The notes below the pieces were generated by a model, which did no database searches, was not told where the DNA came from, and worked only from the letters and a program-made list of their open reading frames with translations. Both the position numbers and the translations under genes were made by a program. Shown piece after piece: positions 29,273 through 39,708 of a DNA stretch of 63,503 nt. Origin of the DNA: Bacteroidales bacterium (GTDB taxonomy: Bacteria > Bacteroidota > Bacteroidia > Bacteroidales > UBA12170); the NCBI GenBank assembly GCA_016929955.1, contig JAFGHU010000052.1:1-63503 (forward strand), given 5' to 3'. Positions within the stretch are counted from its first letter, which is position 1. The number at the start of each line of letters is the position of its first letter.

Positions 29273-29280
29273 TAATTTTG
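29273..29280 (+). promoter_or_regulatory. candidate -7 box TAATTTTG of the rplM-rpsI transcript
   Basis: TAnnTTTG match with TTTG at 29251-29254 about 18 nt upstream. Confidence 0.5.
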
Positions 29281-29511
29281 CGCCCGCTAGTACAACAGCA
29301 CCCCTGATTAATTTTAAAGTTAAATTAATTAGTAACAAGAACCTGAGTAATAGGCAAAACAAGCCAATTGAAAGGACAAGAGGACAAGGTAAATGATATG
29401 GTTAAGTTTATCTCGAATTAAGTCGCTGAAAATTTGGTTATTCTTGCTTTTGTTTCTATTTTTGCAGCCCATTTTAGGGATGGTTAGGTTCAACAAGTAA
29501 AATAATTGTAA

Positions 29512-29967
29512 ATGAATACATTAAGTTACAAAACAAAGAGCGCAAATAAGCAAACTGTAGAAAAAGAATGGTTGCTTATTGATGCTGAAAATGAGATTTT
29601 AGGCCGATTGGCTTCTAAGGTTGCGAATATTTTACGCGGCAAAAACAAAGCGTTTTTCACTCCTCACGTTGATTGTGGTGATTATGTAGTGATTATCAAT
29701 GCCGATAAAATTCGTTTGACCGGAAACAAATGGGAACAAAAAACCTATATTCACCACACAGGATATCCTGGTGGACAACGCAGCAAAACTGCCAACGAAG
29801 TTATGGCCAGCAAGCCCTATGCTATGGTAGAAAAAGCGGTAAAAGGTATGCTTCCTAAAAACAGATTAGGCGCTCAGCTATTCCGCAATTTGCATGTATA
29901 TGCAGGAAACGAGCATCCACATGCCGGTCAAAATCCTAAAGCTATTAACTTAAATACAATCAAGTAA
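29512..29967 (+). CDS. rplM: 50S ribosomal protein L13
   Basis: WLLIDAENEILGRLASKVANILRGK and KTYIHHTGYPGG. Confidence 0.97.
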   Translation: MNTLSYKTKSANKQTVEKEWLLIDAENEILGRLASKVANILRGKNKAFFTPHVDCGDYVVIINADKIRLTGNKWEQKTYIHHTGYPGGQRSKTANEVMASKPYAMVEKAVKGMLPKNRLGAQLFRNLHVYAGNEHPHAGQNPKAINLNTIK

Positions 29968-29969
29968 TT

Positions 29970-30356
29970 ATGGAAATCATCAATTCCTTAGGCAGAAGAA
30001 AAAAAGCCATAGCTCGTGTTTATCTAAAAGAGGGTACTGGCCAAATCACTGTTAATAAAAAAGATTTCAAAACGTATTTCCCAACGGGAATTTTGCAATT
30101 TGTTGCACAACAAGCTTTTGAATTATCTGATACTGTTGGAAAATACGATGTTGTTGCCAATTTAGATGGTGGCGGAATCAATGGACAAGCAGAAGCGCTA
30201 CGTTTAGGTATTGCTCGTGCTTTAGTAAAAATTAATCCGGAAAACAAAACAGCTTTAAAGGTAAAAGGTTTAATGACACGTGACCCACGTATGGTTGAAC
30301 GTAAAAAACCTGGTCAACCAAAAGCACGTAAGAAATTCCAGTTCAGCAAGCGTTAA
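29970..30356 (+). CDS. rpsI: 30S ribosomal protein S9
   Basis: GRRKKAIARVYLKEGTG ... MVERKKPGQPKARKKFQFSKR. Confidence 0.97.
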   Translation: MEIINSLGRRKKAIARVYLKEGTGQITVNKKDFKTYFPTGILQFVAQQAFELSDTVGKYDVVANLDGGGINGQAEALRLGIARALVKINPENKTALKVKGLMTRDPRMVERKKPGQPKARKKFQFSKR

Positions 30357-30459
30357 ACTATTTATAAATAATTGTTTAGTATCTAAATTAGTAAGACTTC
30401 TGCGAAGGCAGAGCTACTTATTAATTGCGTTATTAAAGAATGTAAACAAAAATTAAAAA

Positions 30460-31317
30460 ATGGCAAAATTAGAATTTGATCAATTATTAGATGCCGGTGT
30501 GCATTTTGGTCACTTAAAAAGAAAATGGAATCCCAATATGGCTCCTTACATTTTTATGGAGCGTAACGGTATTCATATTATCGATCTTTACAAAACTCAG
30601 GCAAAACTTGAAGAAGCTGCTAATGCAATAAAACAAATTGCAAAATCAGGCAAGAAAATATTGTTTGTTGCAACAAAAAAACAAGCAAAAGAAATCGTTG
30701 CTGAAAAAATATCAGCAGTAAATATGCCTTATGTAACTGAGCGTTGGCCCGGCGGTATGTTAACCAACTTTGCAACTATACGCAAAGCGGTTAAGAAAAT
30801 GGCTTCTATCGATAAAATGGAAACTACACCACAATACCAAAACCTTTCTAAACGTGAGCGTTTACAAATTTCGCGCGAACGTGCAAAACTAGAAAAAAAC
30901 TTAGGTAGTATTTCTGATTTAAATCGCCTTCCCTCTGCCCTTTTTGTTGTAGATATTATCAAAGAAAAAATTGCTATTGCTGAGGCTCGCAAATTAAATA
31001 TACCAACTTTTGCTATCGTAGATACAAATAGCGATCCTACTTTAGTTGACTTCCCAATTCCTGCCAATGATGATGCTTCTAAATCAATTGCACTAATCGT
31101 AGATGTAATGACAAAAGCCATTGAAGAAGGAATGATGGAAAGAAAACTGACTCGCGACAAAGAAGAGGAAGATACAAAAGAAGAAATGGAAGCTCAAAAA
31201 GCTCGTGCTTTAGCTGAAGATGATGATGACGATATAGAAACTGTAAAACGTCCTCGCAAACGCATCTCTAAGGTTAAAAGTGATGAAGATAAAGCTGAAA
31301 AATTTAAGAAGAAATAA
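30460..31317 (+). CDS. rpsB: 30S ribosomal protein S2 with charged C-terminal extension
   Basis: LLDAGVHFGHLKRKWNPNM and VTERWPGGMLTNF. Confidence 0.97.
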   Translation: MAKLEFDQLLDAGVHFGHLKRKWNPNMAPYIFMERNGIHIIDLYKTQAKLEEAANAIKQIAKSGKKILFVATKKQAKEIVAEKISAVNMPYVTERWPGGMLTNFATIRKAVKKMASIDKMETTPQYQNLSKRERLQISRERAKLEKNLGSISDLNRLPSALFVVDIIKEKIAIAEARKLNIPTFAIVDTNSDPTLVDFPIPANDDASKSIALIVDVMTKAIEEGMMERKLTRDKEEEDTKEEMEAQKARALAEDDDDDIETVKRPRKRISKVKSDEDKAEKFKKK

Positions 31318-31331
31318 AAACTGATAGAAAG

Positions 31332-32162
31332 ATGGCAAATATTACTGCTGCTGAAGTAAATAAATTAAGAAAACAAACAGGTGCCGGCATGATGGATTGC
31401 AAAAAAGCACTTGTTGAAAGTGATGGCGATTTTGATAAAGCAATTGATTTATTGCGCAAAAAAGGTCAAAAAGTAGCCGCTAACCGTTCGGACCGCGATG
31501 CTGCAGAAGGTGTAGTTTTAGCTAAAGTAAACGATGAACGCACATTTGGAGCCGCTATTATGATTAATTGCGAAACTGATTTCGTTGCTAAAAACGATGA
31601 CTTTGTTGCCTATGCACAAAGCGTTTTGGATTTAGCAATTGCCAATGGCGCAAAAACCAGCGAAGAAGTTTTAGCATTAAACTTAAACGGCGTTTCAGTT
31701 AAAGATAGTTTGGTTGATCAAATTGGGAAAATCGGTGAAAAAATCGAACTTGGAGGCTATGCTGTTTTAGAAGACGCATCCATGGCTGCATATATTCATC
31801 CGGGAAACCGAATTGCTACATTAGTATCTTTAAATAAAGTGGTTGATGGTATCGAAGAAATCGGAAAAGATATGGCTATGCAAGTTGCAGCTATGAATCC
31901 TATAGCTGTTGATCAATCGCTTGTAGATCAAGCTACTATAGATCACGAATTGGAACTTTTCCGTGATGTTACTCGTCAAGAAGGAAAACCTGAAGCTATG
32001 GTTGAAAAAATTGCCTTGGGTAAATTGAACAAATTCTTTAAAGAAAGCACCTTGTTGAACCAAGATTTCATTAAAGATTCTAAACAAAGCGTGCAGAATC
32101 ACTTGAAAGGTTTCGATAAAGAATTAACCGTTACTAATTTCAAACGTTTTGCTTTGGCATAA
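31332..32162 (+). CDS. tsf: elongation factor Ts
   Basis: VNKLRKQTGAGMMDCKKAL. Confidence 0.97.
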   Translation: MANITAAEVNKLRKQTGAGMMDCKKALVESDGDFDKAIDLLRKKGQKVAANRSDRDAAEGVVLAKVNDERTFGAAIMINCETDFVAKNDDFVAYAQSVLDLAIANGAKTSEEVLALNLNGVSVKDSLVDQIGKIGEKIELGGYAVLEDASMAAYIHPGNRIATLVSLNKVVDGIEEIGKDMAMQVAAMNPIAVDQSLVDQATIDHELELFRDVTRQEGKPEAMVEKIALGKLNKFFKESTLLNQDFIKDSKQSVQNHLKGFDKELTVTNFKRFALA

Positions 32163-32186
32163 CACGAACACTAGGTATACTTATAA

Positions 32187-32224
32187 GAAAGCCATTTGTC
32201 AATTTTGACGGATGGCTTTTTTTT
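32187..32224 (+). terminator. intrinsic terminator after tsf
   Basis: aagccatttgtcaa-tt-ttgacggatggctttttttt. Confidence 0.8.
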
Positions 32225-33941
32225 AGAGTTGAATTTCGATATGCTTTTGGATAACCTCAATCAGTTTAGCAGGAGAAAAGGGTTTGCTAATGTATTCGTT
32301 CATTCCAACGACAAAACATTTTTCAATATCCTCCTTAATCGTATTTGCTGAGAGTGCGATAATCAAAGAAGACTGAGCTTCTTGCTGCTTTTCATAAGCC
32401 CTTATTTTTATGGTTGCATCAAAACCATTCATCACCGGCATTTGAAGATCCATCAAAACGATTTTAAATTTCTCTTGTTGAAAACGTTCTACAGCTTCCA
32501 ATCCGTTTTCTGCTATCTGAACCGGGAAACCTAATTTTTTTAAAGCAAAGAATGCTATTTTCTGATTGATTTTATTGTCTTCAACCAATAAAACCGGAAC
32601 CTGCGAAGGCAATTGGATTTCAGGTTTTTCGATGATCTTTGAAGCCACTTCCAACTCCACACTAAACCAAAATGTACTTCCTTTATATTCAGCACTTTCG
32701 AAACCTATAGCGCCCCCTAAGTAAGAGATGGTTTTTTGTGCCATCGCCAATCCAATGCCCGTACCTTGATACCCTTTTGTGCTCGATGAATCACCCTGAG
32801 TAAAAGTGCTAAACAATTCTGATTGAAGCTCTTTTTTTATGCCCGAACCGGTATCTTTAACCGTAAATTTCAGTACCCGATTTTTTCCTTTAAGCTGTTC
32901 CGACTGAACAAACAGATGGACAAAACCCTTATTTGTAAATTTAATAGCATTACCAACAAGAATAGATAATAACAGCTTTAGTTTTTCCACGTCTCCAATA
33001 AACAGTTCAGGCAAACCTTGAGCAATAAAGATCTGTATATCAATCATTTTTGCTTTAGCTTGATCTAGAAATTTGGTATTTATCTGTTGAACCAACTCGC
33101 GGATATTAAAAATCTCATTGCGTAGCAGCCATTCTCCTTTATCTATAGACTCAAACAATAACATGGAATCAACCATTTCTAACAAAGCAGTTCCCGAATT
33201 ATTGATATTCTCCACCAAATCAATGGCCTGATTATCTTTAAGTAAAGGTTTTAACAAAGCGCCACTACCCAAAATACCATGCAAAGGAGTGCGAATTTCG
33301 TGACTCAAATTTGCGAGGAAGACTTGCTTGCTTTTTACCCCAAGTAGCGCTTTTTCTTTTGCGCTTTCCAGCTCTTGTCTAAACTGCAACCTTTCGCTTA
33401 AATCAAAACAACAAACCATAACGCCTTCTACTTTGCCTTCTGTATCTTTCATAGGATACAAATAGGTATTTAAGAGCAGTTGTTCTTTTTCCTGACCTAA
33501 CAAAATTTCTTTTCCTTGAACCGCTTTCCCCCGATCTATAACTTCTTTTTCTGTTTGCTCCAAAAGCGTTAAATAATTCCCAAGCTCTAAGTTTGCATTA
33601 CTTAAACCCATAATATCCTCAACGGGCAGGTTAGCAAATGCAGCAAAAGACTGATTTGCATAGGTATATTCAAGCTTGTTGTTTTTGAAGTAGATTATAG
33701 CAGGCGACATTGCTAAAAAATCCTGAACTTGTTTTAGTGCAATCTTTAAAGTAGAAAACTGCTGATCACTATCAAGTTTATTTTTTAACCTTTTAATCTC
33801 TTTCTCTTTCAGGTTTAATTCGGCTTGCAACTGCTTAATTTTTGAGGCCGTTTCCTTTTCAATAGCAGAGCGCTTTCTCATTTCCTGAATAGACGAAGTT
33901 GATTCTATATAATCTTCTATATTTTTATTAAGCTCTGGCAT
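32223..33941 (-). CDS. hybrid histidine kinase (coiled coil-PAS-HisKA-HATPase-REC)
   Basis: PAS-like [66 protein letters not shown]...IVLMDLQMPVMNG. Start reset to MPELNKNIEDY. Confidence 0.92.
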   Translation of the reverse strand: MPELNKNIEDYIESTSSIQEMRKRSAIEKETASKIKQLQAELNLKEKEIKRLKNKLDSDQQFSTLKIALKQVQDFLAMSPAIIYFKNNKLEYTYANQSFAAFANLPVEDIMGLSNANLELGNYLTLLEQTEKEVIDRGKAVQGKEILLGQEKEQLLLNTYLYPMKDTEGKVEGVMVCCFDLSERLQFRQELESAKEKALLGVKSKQVFLANLSHEIRTPLHGILGSGALLKPLLKDNQAIDLVENINNSGTALLEMVDSMLLFESIDKGEWLLRNEIFNIRELVQQINTKFLDQAKAKMIDIQIFIAQGLPELFIGDVEKLKLLLSILVGNAIKFTNKGFVHLFVQSEQLKGKNRVLKFTVKDTGSGIKKELQSELFSTFTQGDSSSTKGYQGTGIGLAMAQKTISYLGGAIGFESAEYKGSTFWFSVELEVASKIIEKPEIQLPSQVPVLLVEDNKINQKIAFFALKKLGFPVQIAENGLEAVERFQQEKFKIVLMDLQMPVMNGFDATIKIRAYEKQQEAQSSLIIALSANTIKEDIEKCFVVGMNEYISKPFSPAKLIEVIQKHIEIQL

Positions 33942-34067
33942 AGTATATAAAACAAGCAAGCAGCAAGAATTAAGCCAAATAGAAGTAAGAATAGAAGAAG
34001 CTATATTTCAGATATTTGTAGATAAAGCAAAAAAAATATTTTCTCAAATAGGGATTTTTTCCAAAAA

Positions 34068-35954
34068 TTAAACCGCGTGAATAGCCTTAAGAATACCTTC
34101 GACATCAAACCCACATAATTTATGCAATTCTTCCGGCTTACCTTGCTCTATAAATTGATCAGGTATACCAAGTGATTGCATTTGTGCCTTATAATTATTT
34201 TTCGATTTCAGCTCTGCTACAGCGCTTGCTAATCCACCGATTAAACTACCATCTTCTACGGTGATTACCCGCTTAAATTTTGCGAAAATGCCATGCACCA
34301 AATCCTCGTCCAACGGTTTAAGAAAACGCATATCATACAAAGCAATATTTTTCCCGCTCTCCTTAATGGCTTCCAAAGCAAAATTGCCCACATGCCCTAA
34401 ACTTAGAATCGCTATTTCTTCCCCATCGCTAATCATACGGGCTTTGCCTAAGGGCAAAAGTTCCGGCTTATTTTTCCAGTCCTGCAAAACGCCTCTTCCA
34501 CGGGGATAACGGATGGCAAAAGGACCTTGACTATACTGTTCGGCCGTATACATCAGGTTGCGCAATTCATTTTCATTCATTGGAGCAGAAACCACCATAT
34601 TTGGGATGGCTCGTAAATAGGCAAAATCAAAAGCGCCATGATGTGTAGCACCATCTTCACCAACTAAACCGGCCCTATCGATGCAAAATACAACAGGTAA
34701 TTTTTGCAGAGCAACATCATGTATAATCTGATCGTAAGCTCTTTGCAGAAACGTGGAATAAATAACACAAAAAGGTTTCATTCCAGCGGCTGCCAAGCCC
34801 GCCGAAAAAGTGAGTGCATGCTGTTCAGCTATTCCCACATCAAAAGCGCGGTGCGGCATTGCTTTGATAAGCATATTTAAAGATGAGCCGGTAGGCATAG
34901 CGGGCGTAATGCCCACAATTTTCTCATTCTGCTCAGCCAATTCAACCAGGGTTTCTCCAAATACATCTTGATATTTTGGCACTAAATCTGTTTTGGTTTT
35001 GGGTAGTAGCTCGCCGGTTTTTTTATCAAAATTGCTGGGTGCATGATAGGTTACCGGATCGCGCTCCGCCGTATTTAACCCTTTCCCTTTTTTTGTTATA
35101 ATATGCAGTATTTTAGGTCCCGGAATCTCTTTTAAATCGTTTAAAATCCGAATTAAACGGATAATATTATGGCCATCTTCAGGGCCAAAATACCTGAAAT
35201 TCAGCGATTCAAACAGATTGCTTTTACTCAATATCGAAACCTTAATTGCAGTCTCAACCTTCTGGAAAAACTGCTGTGCTTTACTAACATATTTATTTTT
35301 AGAGCCCAAAAGCCTCCAGATACGAGCTTTTATTCGATTATACGTTCTCGATGTTGATATATCGATGAGGTATTTATGCAAAGCCCCTCCGCCTTCATCA
35401 ATCGAAATGCCATTATCATTTAAAATAACCAGCAAATTTGCATTAGAAACCCCTGCATTGTTCAATCCTTCAATAGCCATTCCTCCCGTCATAGCACCAT
35501 CGCCAATTACCGCAATATGATGCCTATCCGATTCGCCTTTAAGTTGAGCGGCCACAGCCATCCCTAATGCTGCAGAAATTGAAGTAGAAGCATGCCCCAC
35601 TCCAAAAGCATCGTATTCGCTCTCACTCATTTTAGGAAATCCGGAAATACCATTTAATTTACGGTTCGTTTTAAAGGCATCGCGCCTACCCGTTAAGATT
35701 TTATGTGGATAAGCCTGATGACCAACATCCCAAATAATTTTATCGTAAGGTGCCTGAAACACAAAATGCAAGGCAATACTCAATTCCACTACTCCCAAAC
35801 TAGAAGCCAAATGCCCGGGATTACTAGATATTACATCAATTATATGTTCACGCAATTCGCCGGCAAGCTGATCCAAATCACCTAAATCGACCTTTTTAAG
35901 GTCTGTTGGACTGTTTATAGTCGACAGTATATTTTTTTTATTTTTCAATTGCAA
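34068..35954 (-). CDS. dxs: 1-deoxy-D-xylulose-5-phosphate synthase
   Basis: DVGHQAYPHKILTGR, AVIGDGAMTGGMAIEGLNNAG and DRAGLVGEDGATHHGAFD. Confidence 0.95.
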   Translation of the reverse strand: MQLKNKKNILSTINSPTDLKKVDLGDLDQLAGELREHIIDVISSNPGHLASSLGVVELSIALHFVFQAPYDKIIWDVGHQAYPHKILTGRRDAFKTNRKLNGISGFPKMSESEYDAFGVGHASTSISAALGMAVAAQLKGESDRHHIAVIGDGAMTGGMAIEGLNNAGVSNANLLVILNDNGISIDEGGGALHKYLIDISTSRTYNRIKARIWRLLGSKNKYVSKAQQFFQKVETAIKVSILSKSNLFESLNFRYFGPEDGHNIIRLIRILNDLKEIPGPKILHIITKKGKGLNTAERDPVTYHAPSNFDKKTGELLPKTKTDLVPKYQDVFGETLVELAEQNEKIVGITPAMPTGSSLNMLIKAMPHRAFDVGIAEQHALTFSAGLAAAGMKPFCVIYSTFLQRAYDQIIHDVALQKLPVVFCIDRAGLVGEDGATHHGAFDFAYLRAIPNMVVSAPMNENELRNLMYTAEQYSQGPFAIRYPRGRGVLQDWKNKPELLPLGKARMISDGEEIAILSLGHVGNFALEAIKESGKNIALYDMRFLKPLDEDLVHGIFAKFKRVITVEDGSLIGGLASAVAELKSKNNYKAQMQSLGIPDQFIEQGKPEELHKLCGFDVEGILKAIHAV

Positions 35955-36102
35955 ATCGATAAGTCACAAAATTACTGAAGATTTTTGGTTTAATTCGTTT
36001 TCCAACGCATTTCAGTGTGTATAAAATAGATTCGACTTGCCAAAACTGATTTTAAGCGTGTGAAACGCGATAAATACGTATTTTTGCAAAAAAAACAATC
36101 CA

Positions 36103-37263
36103 TTGAAAAAAGGCATCGCTATACTTGGGTCGACAGGTTCTATTGGGACACAGGCATTGCAGGTTATTCAGGCTTCACCTGAGCTCTTTTCAGTTGAACT
36201 TATCAGTGGAAATAACAATGCCCAACTTTTAATTGCACAAGCTAAACAGTTTTTACCGAAGTATATTGTTGTAACTGAAGAAAACGCATTTCAAAAAGTT
36301 AGTCGCGCACTATCAAATACTAAATTCCATATTGTATTTGGAGAAGAAAACCTGCTAAAGCTACTTGAAGCTTCGGAAATAGATACTGTTTTAAATGCTT
36401 TGGTAGGATTTTCGGGATTAATGCCTCTTATTCGCTCCATTCAACTTGAAAAACATATTTTACTTGCCAATAAAGAAAGCATAGCCATTGCAGGAGCCTA
36501 TATTATGCCCTTGGCTAAAAAAAAGAACTGCACAATAATTCCCATCGATTCCGAGCATTCAGCAATTTTTCAATGCTTAGTTGGAGAAAGAAAAGCATCC
36601 ATCGACAAGATTATTCTTACGGCGAGTGGAGGTCCATTTTTAAATTATTCAACCGAAGAATACCAAGCTATTAATCCGGAAGAAGCTTTAAATCATCCCG
36701 TATGGGACATGGGCAAAAAAGTAAGTGTTGATTCTGCAAGCCTTATGAACAAAGGACTAGAGATGATAGAAGCCCGCTGGCTTTTCGATTTAGAGCCCAA
36801 TCAGATTGAGGTTATCATTCATCCTCAATCGGTTATTCACAGTCTTGTTCAATTTAAAGATGGCAACTTAAAAGCACAGCTCAGTCGACCCAATATGCTA
36901 TTGCCTATTCAGTATGCTTTGCATTATCCGAATAGAGCAAACCAGTCTTTTTCCAATTTTTCATTCACCGATTTTCCTTCGCTCACTTTTCAGCACGCAG
37001 ATCGCAAAAAATTTCGTAATCTTGCACTTGCATTTATCGCCATGGAAAAAGGAGGTAACTTGCCGGCCATTTTAAATGCAGCAAACGAAGTTGCTGTTCA
37101 AGCTTTTTTGAATAAAAAGTGGCCGTTTTACAGAATTCCCGAATTGGTTGAAGAAATAATGAGTTCTCAAACTTTTGTTTCAGAACCCGATTTGCAAACT
37201 TATTTTGAAACGACAAAAAAAAGCATCGCAGCTAGCGAAGCCTACATTAGAAAGCACACATAA
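36103..37263 (+). CDS. dxr: 1-deoxy-D-xylulose-5-phosphate reductoisomerase (TTG start)
   Basis: ILGSTGSIGTQAL, NKESIAIAG, DSEHSAIFQC and SVDSASLMNKGLE. Confidence 0.95.
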   Translation: MKKGIAILGSTGSIGTQALQVIQASPELFSVELISGNNNAQLLIAQAKQFLPKYIVVTEENAFQKVSRALSNTKFHIVFGEENLLKLLEASEIDTVLNALVGFSGLMPLIRSIQLEKHILLANKESIAIAGAYIMPLAKKKNCTIIPIDSEHSAIFQCLVGERKASIDKIILTASGGPFLNYSTEEYQAINPEEALNHPVWDMGKKVSVDSASLMNKGLEMIEARWLFDLEPNQIEVIIHPQSVIHSLVQFKDGNLKAQLSRPNMLLPIQYALHYPNRANQSFSNFSFTDFPSLTFQHADRKKFRNLALAFIAMEKGGNLPAILNAANEVAVQAFLNKKWPFYRIPELVEEIMSSQTFVSEPDLQTYFETTKKSIAASEAYIRKHT

Positions 37264-37266
37264 AAA

Positions 37267-38604
37267 ATGGATATTTTAATAAAAGTATTACAATTATTAC
37301 TAAGTCTTTCGATCTTAGTAATTGTTCATGAATTTGGTCATTTTGCTGCAGCAAAAATTTTCAAAACCAAAGTAGAAAAATTTTATTTGTTTTTCAATCC
37401 CTGGTTCTCCCTTTTCAAATTTAAAAAAGGAGATACCGAATACGGTATTGGCTGGCTGCCTTTAGGTGGTTATGTTAAAATTGCCGGCATGATCGACGAA
37501 TCGATGGATAAAGAACAAATGAGTCAAGAACCTCAGCCTTGGGAGTTTAGATCAAAGCCGGCTTGGCAACGACTCATTATTATGCTTGGTGGTGTAATTA
37601 TGAATGTGGTATTGGCTATTTTGATATACATCGTAATGATGGCCTCATTTGGTGAAAAATATTTACCCACTTCTGCTGTAAAATATGGCATACAAGTAGA
37701 TTCCTTAGGCATGGAAATGGGCTTGCAAAACGGCGACAAGATTTTAAGCATTGATGAAAATGAAGTCGAAAATTTCCTGAAAATACCGGCCTATATTATT
37801 ATGGAGCAAGCCAAAACGGTACAAGTAGATCGTAACGGTCAGTTGCTCGATTTAGAAATTCCAAATGGATTTTTAGCCAAACTCATTAAATCAGAAAACC
37901 CCGGTTTTATATTGCCCCGTATGCCTGTTCATATCGGAGGTTTTGCAAAAAACTCAAAAGCGCTTGAAGCAGGCTTAAAATTAAACGACTGGATAATAGG
38001 TGTTAACGGTCAAAGAATTGCTTTTTTCGATCGCTATTCTTATTTTGCCGATACAGTAAAAGCTCATGTTTCCAATTCGGTAGAAATTCGTGTAAACCGC
38101 GATGGACAAGAACTTACTTATCAAGTTCCGGTAAACGATGAAGGAATGATAGGCATTAATGTAATTGCCGATCCCGAACAAGATTTTGAATGGAACAGTC
38201 AGAAATACAGTATTTTAGCTGCTATTCCTATGGGTTTTAAAAAAGCGAACGACGGAATTACAAATTACTTAAAACAACTCAAACTGCTATTTGCTCCTGA
38301 TGTTCAGGCTTATAAATCGGTAGGCGGATTTATGCGTATAGGAAGTATTTTTCCTGCAACCTGGGATTGGGTTCGATTTTGGGAACTAACCGCATTTTTA
38401 TCCATTATGCTTGCCGTTTTAAATATTCTCCCCATCCCCGCATTGGATGGCGGTCATGTTTTATTTTTGATCTATGAATTGATTGCACGACGGGCACCGA
38501 GTGATAAGTTTTTGGAGTATGCACAAATGGTAGGTATGTTTCTTTTATTCGCCTTGTTGATTTTAGCCAATGGCAACGACATCTATCATTATTTTATTAA
38601 ATAA
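37267..38604 (+). CDS. rseP: RIP metalloprotease RseP
   Basis: VHEFGHFAAAKIF (HExxH), PDZ-like region and NILPIPALDGGHV. Confidence 0.94.
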   Translation: MDILIKVLQLLLSLSILVIVHEFGHFAAAKIFKTKVEKFYLFFNPWFSLFKFKKGDTEYGIGWLPLGGYVKIAGMIDESMDKEQMSQEPQPWEFRSKPAWQRLIIMLGGVIMNVVLAILIYIVMMASFGEKYLPTSAVKYGIQVDSLGMEMGLQNGDKILSIDENEVENFLKIPAYIIMEQAKTVQVDRNGQLLDLEIPNGFLAKLIKSENPGFILPRMPVHIGGFAKNSKALEAGLKLNDWIIGVNGQRIAFFDRYSYFADTVKAHVSNSVEIRVNRDGQELTYQVPVNDEGMIGINVIADPEQDFEWNSQKYSILAAIPMGFKKANDGITNYLKQLKLLFAPDVQAYKSVGGFMRIGSIFPATWDWVRFWELTAFLSIMLAVLNILPIPALDGGHVLFLIYELIARRAPSDKFLEYAQMVGMFLLFALLILANGNDIYHYFIK

Positions 38605-38623
38605 TTTGCTTGAATAAATAAAT

Positions 38624-39409
38624 TTGGAAACGACAAGCACAAAAAAAGTCTATTTTTTTTCAGATGCTCATCTGGGTATTCCTGATCATGCTTCTAGTTT
38701 ACAGCGCGAACGCTTAATGGTTGAGTTTCTCGAGCATATCCGTAAAGATGCTTTAGCCATTTATTTGATGGGTGATTTATTCGATTTTTGGTTCGAATAT
38801 AAAGCCGCTATTCCTAAAGGATACGCGCGCTTATTGGGCAAACTTGCCGAAATTACTGACTCCGGAATACCTATTTTCTTTTTTAGAGGCAACCACGATA
38901 TTTGGGCTTTTGACTATTTACAAAAGGAGTTAAATATTCAGATTGAACGCAAGCCTATGATCAAAGAAATATTAGGAAAGCGCTTTTATCTGGCGCATGG
39001 CGATGGACTGGGAAAAGGCGATTATGGATATAAATTTCTGAAAAGTATTTTTGAATGCAAAATCAATCAATTTCTTTTCAGATGGATTCATCCTGATATT
39101 GGAATACGTGCAGGTCTGTTTTTTAGTCGACGAAACCGTTATGCCAATGAAATTTACGATCAAAAAACCAATTATATCAACCGTAAAGTCTCCTTATCAG
39201 AAACCCGACTTCCAAAATATGCCAAAGAAATTTTAGCAAGCGGCGAAAAAATTGATTATTTTGTGATGGGTCATTATCACCGAAAAGAAATCCTAAATTT
39301 GGATAATAATGCCAAATTTATTTTCCTTGGCGACTGGATAAGTTTGTTTTCGTATGGCGTTTTTGACGGAACAACTTTTAAGTTAGAAACCTTTAAATCA
39401 GCCAACTAA
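38624..39409 (+). CDS. UDP-2,3-diacylglucosamine diphosphatase-like metallophosphoesterase (LpxH-like)
   Basis: FFSDAHLG, YLMGDLFDFWFEY, RGNHDIW, LAHGDGLGKGD and VMGHYHR. Confidence 0.88.
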   Translation: METTSTKKVYFFSDAHLGIPDHASSLQRERLMVEFLEHIRKDALAIYLMGDLFDFWFEYKAAIPKGYARLLGKLAEITDSGIPIFFFRGNHDIWAFDYLQKELNIQIERKPMIKEILGKRFYLAHGDGLGKGDYGYKFLKSIFECKINQFLFRWIHPDIGIRAGLFFSRRNRYANEIYDQKTNYINRKVSLSETRLPKYAKEILASGEKIDYFVMGHYHRKEILNLDNNAKFIFLGDWISLFSYGVFDGTTFKLETFKSAN

Positions 39410-39702
39410 ATATGCTGTTTTATCAATTGGATCAACTGGTCGGCCTGTAAAACGCCAGCTTGCCGAAACAATTGATTACCTTTTTTATACACAGCTAAGG
39501 TTGGCACATTTCTAACTTGCAATTTTTGCGCTATCGCCGGATTTTTATCTACGTCAATTTTCAAAATCCGCACTTGATCGCCTAAAGCATCTTTAACCTT
39601 CTTTAAAATAGGCGGCATCATTTTACAAGGTCCACACCATTCTGCCGAAAAATCAATTAACACAGGAATATCAGATTTGATGATTTCAAAAAAATTAGCC
39701 AT
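39406..39702 (-). CDS. thioredoxin
   Basis: VLIDFSAEWCGPCKMMPPILK and VRNVPTLAVYKKG. Confidence 0.95.
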   Translation of the reverse strand: MANFFEIIKSDIPVLIDFSAEWCGPCKMMPPILKKVKDALGDQVRILKIDVDKNPAIAQKLQVRNVPTLAVYKKGNQLFRQAGVLQADQLIQLIKQHI

Positions 39703-39708
39703 AAATCA

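Noticed and set aside
29165-29362. 65-aa minus-strand ORF
   Set aside because: Lies in the rplM promoter/leader region, AT-rich, no recognisable motif.
30729-31160. 143-aa minus-strand ORF
   Set aside because: Antisense shadow of rpsB.
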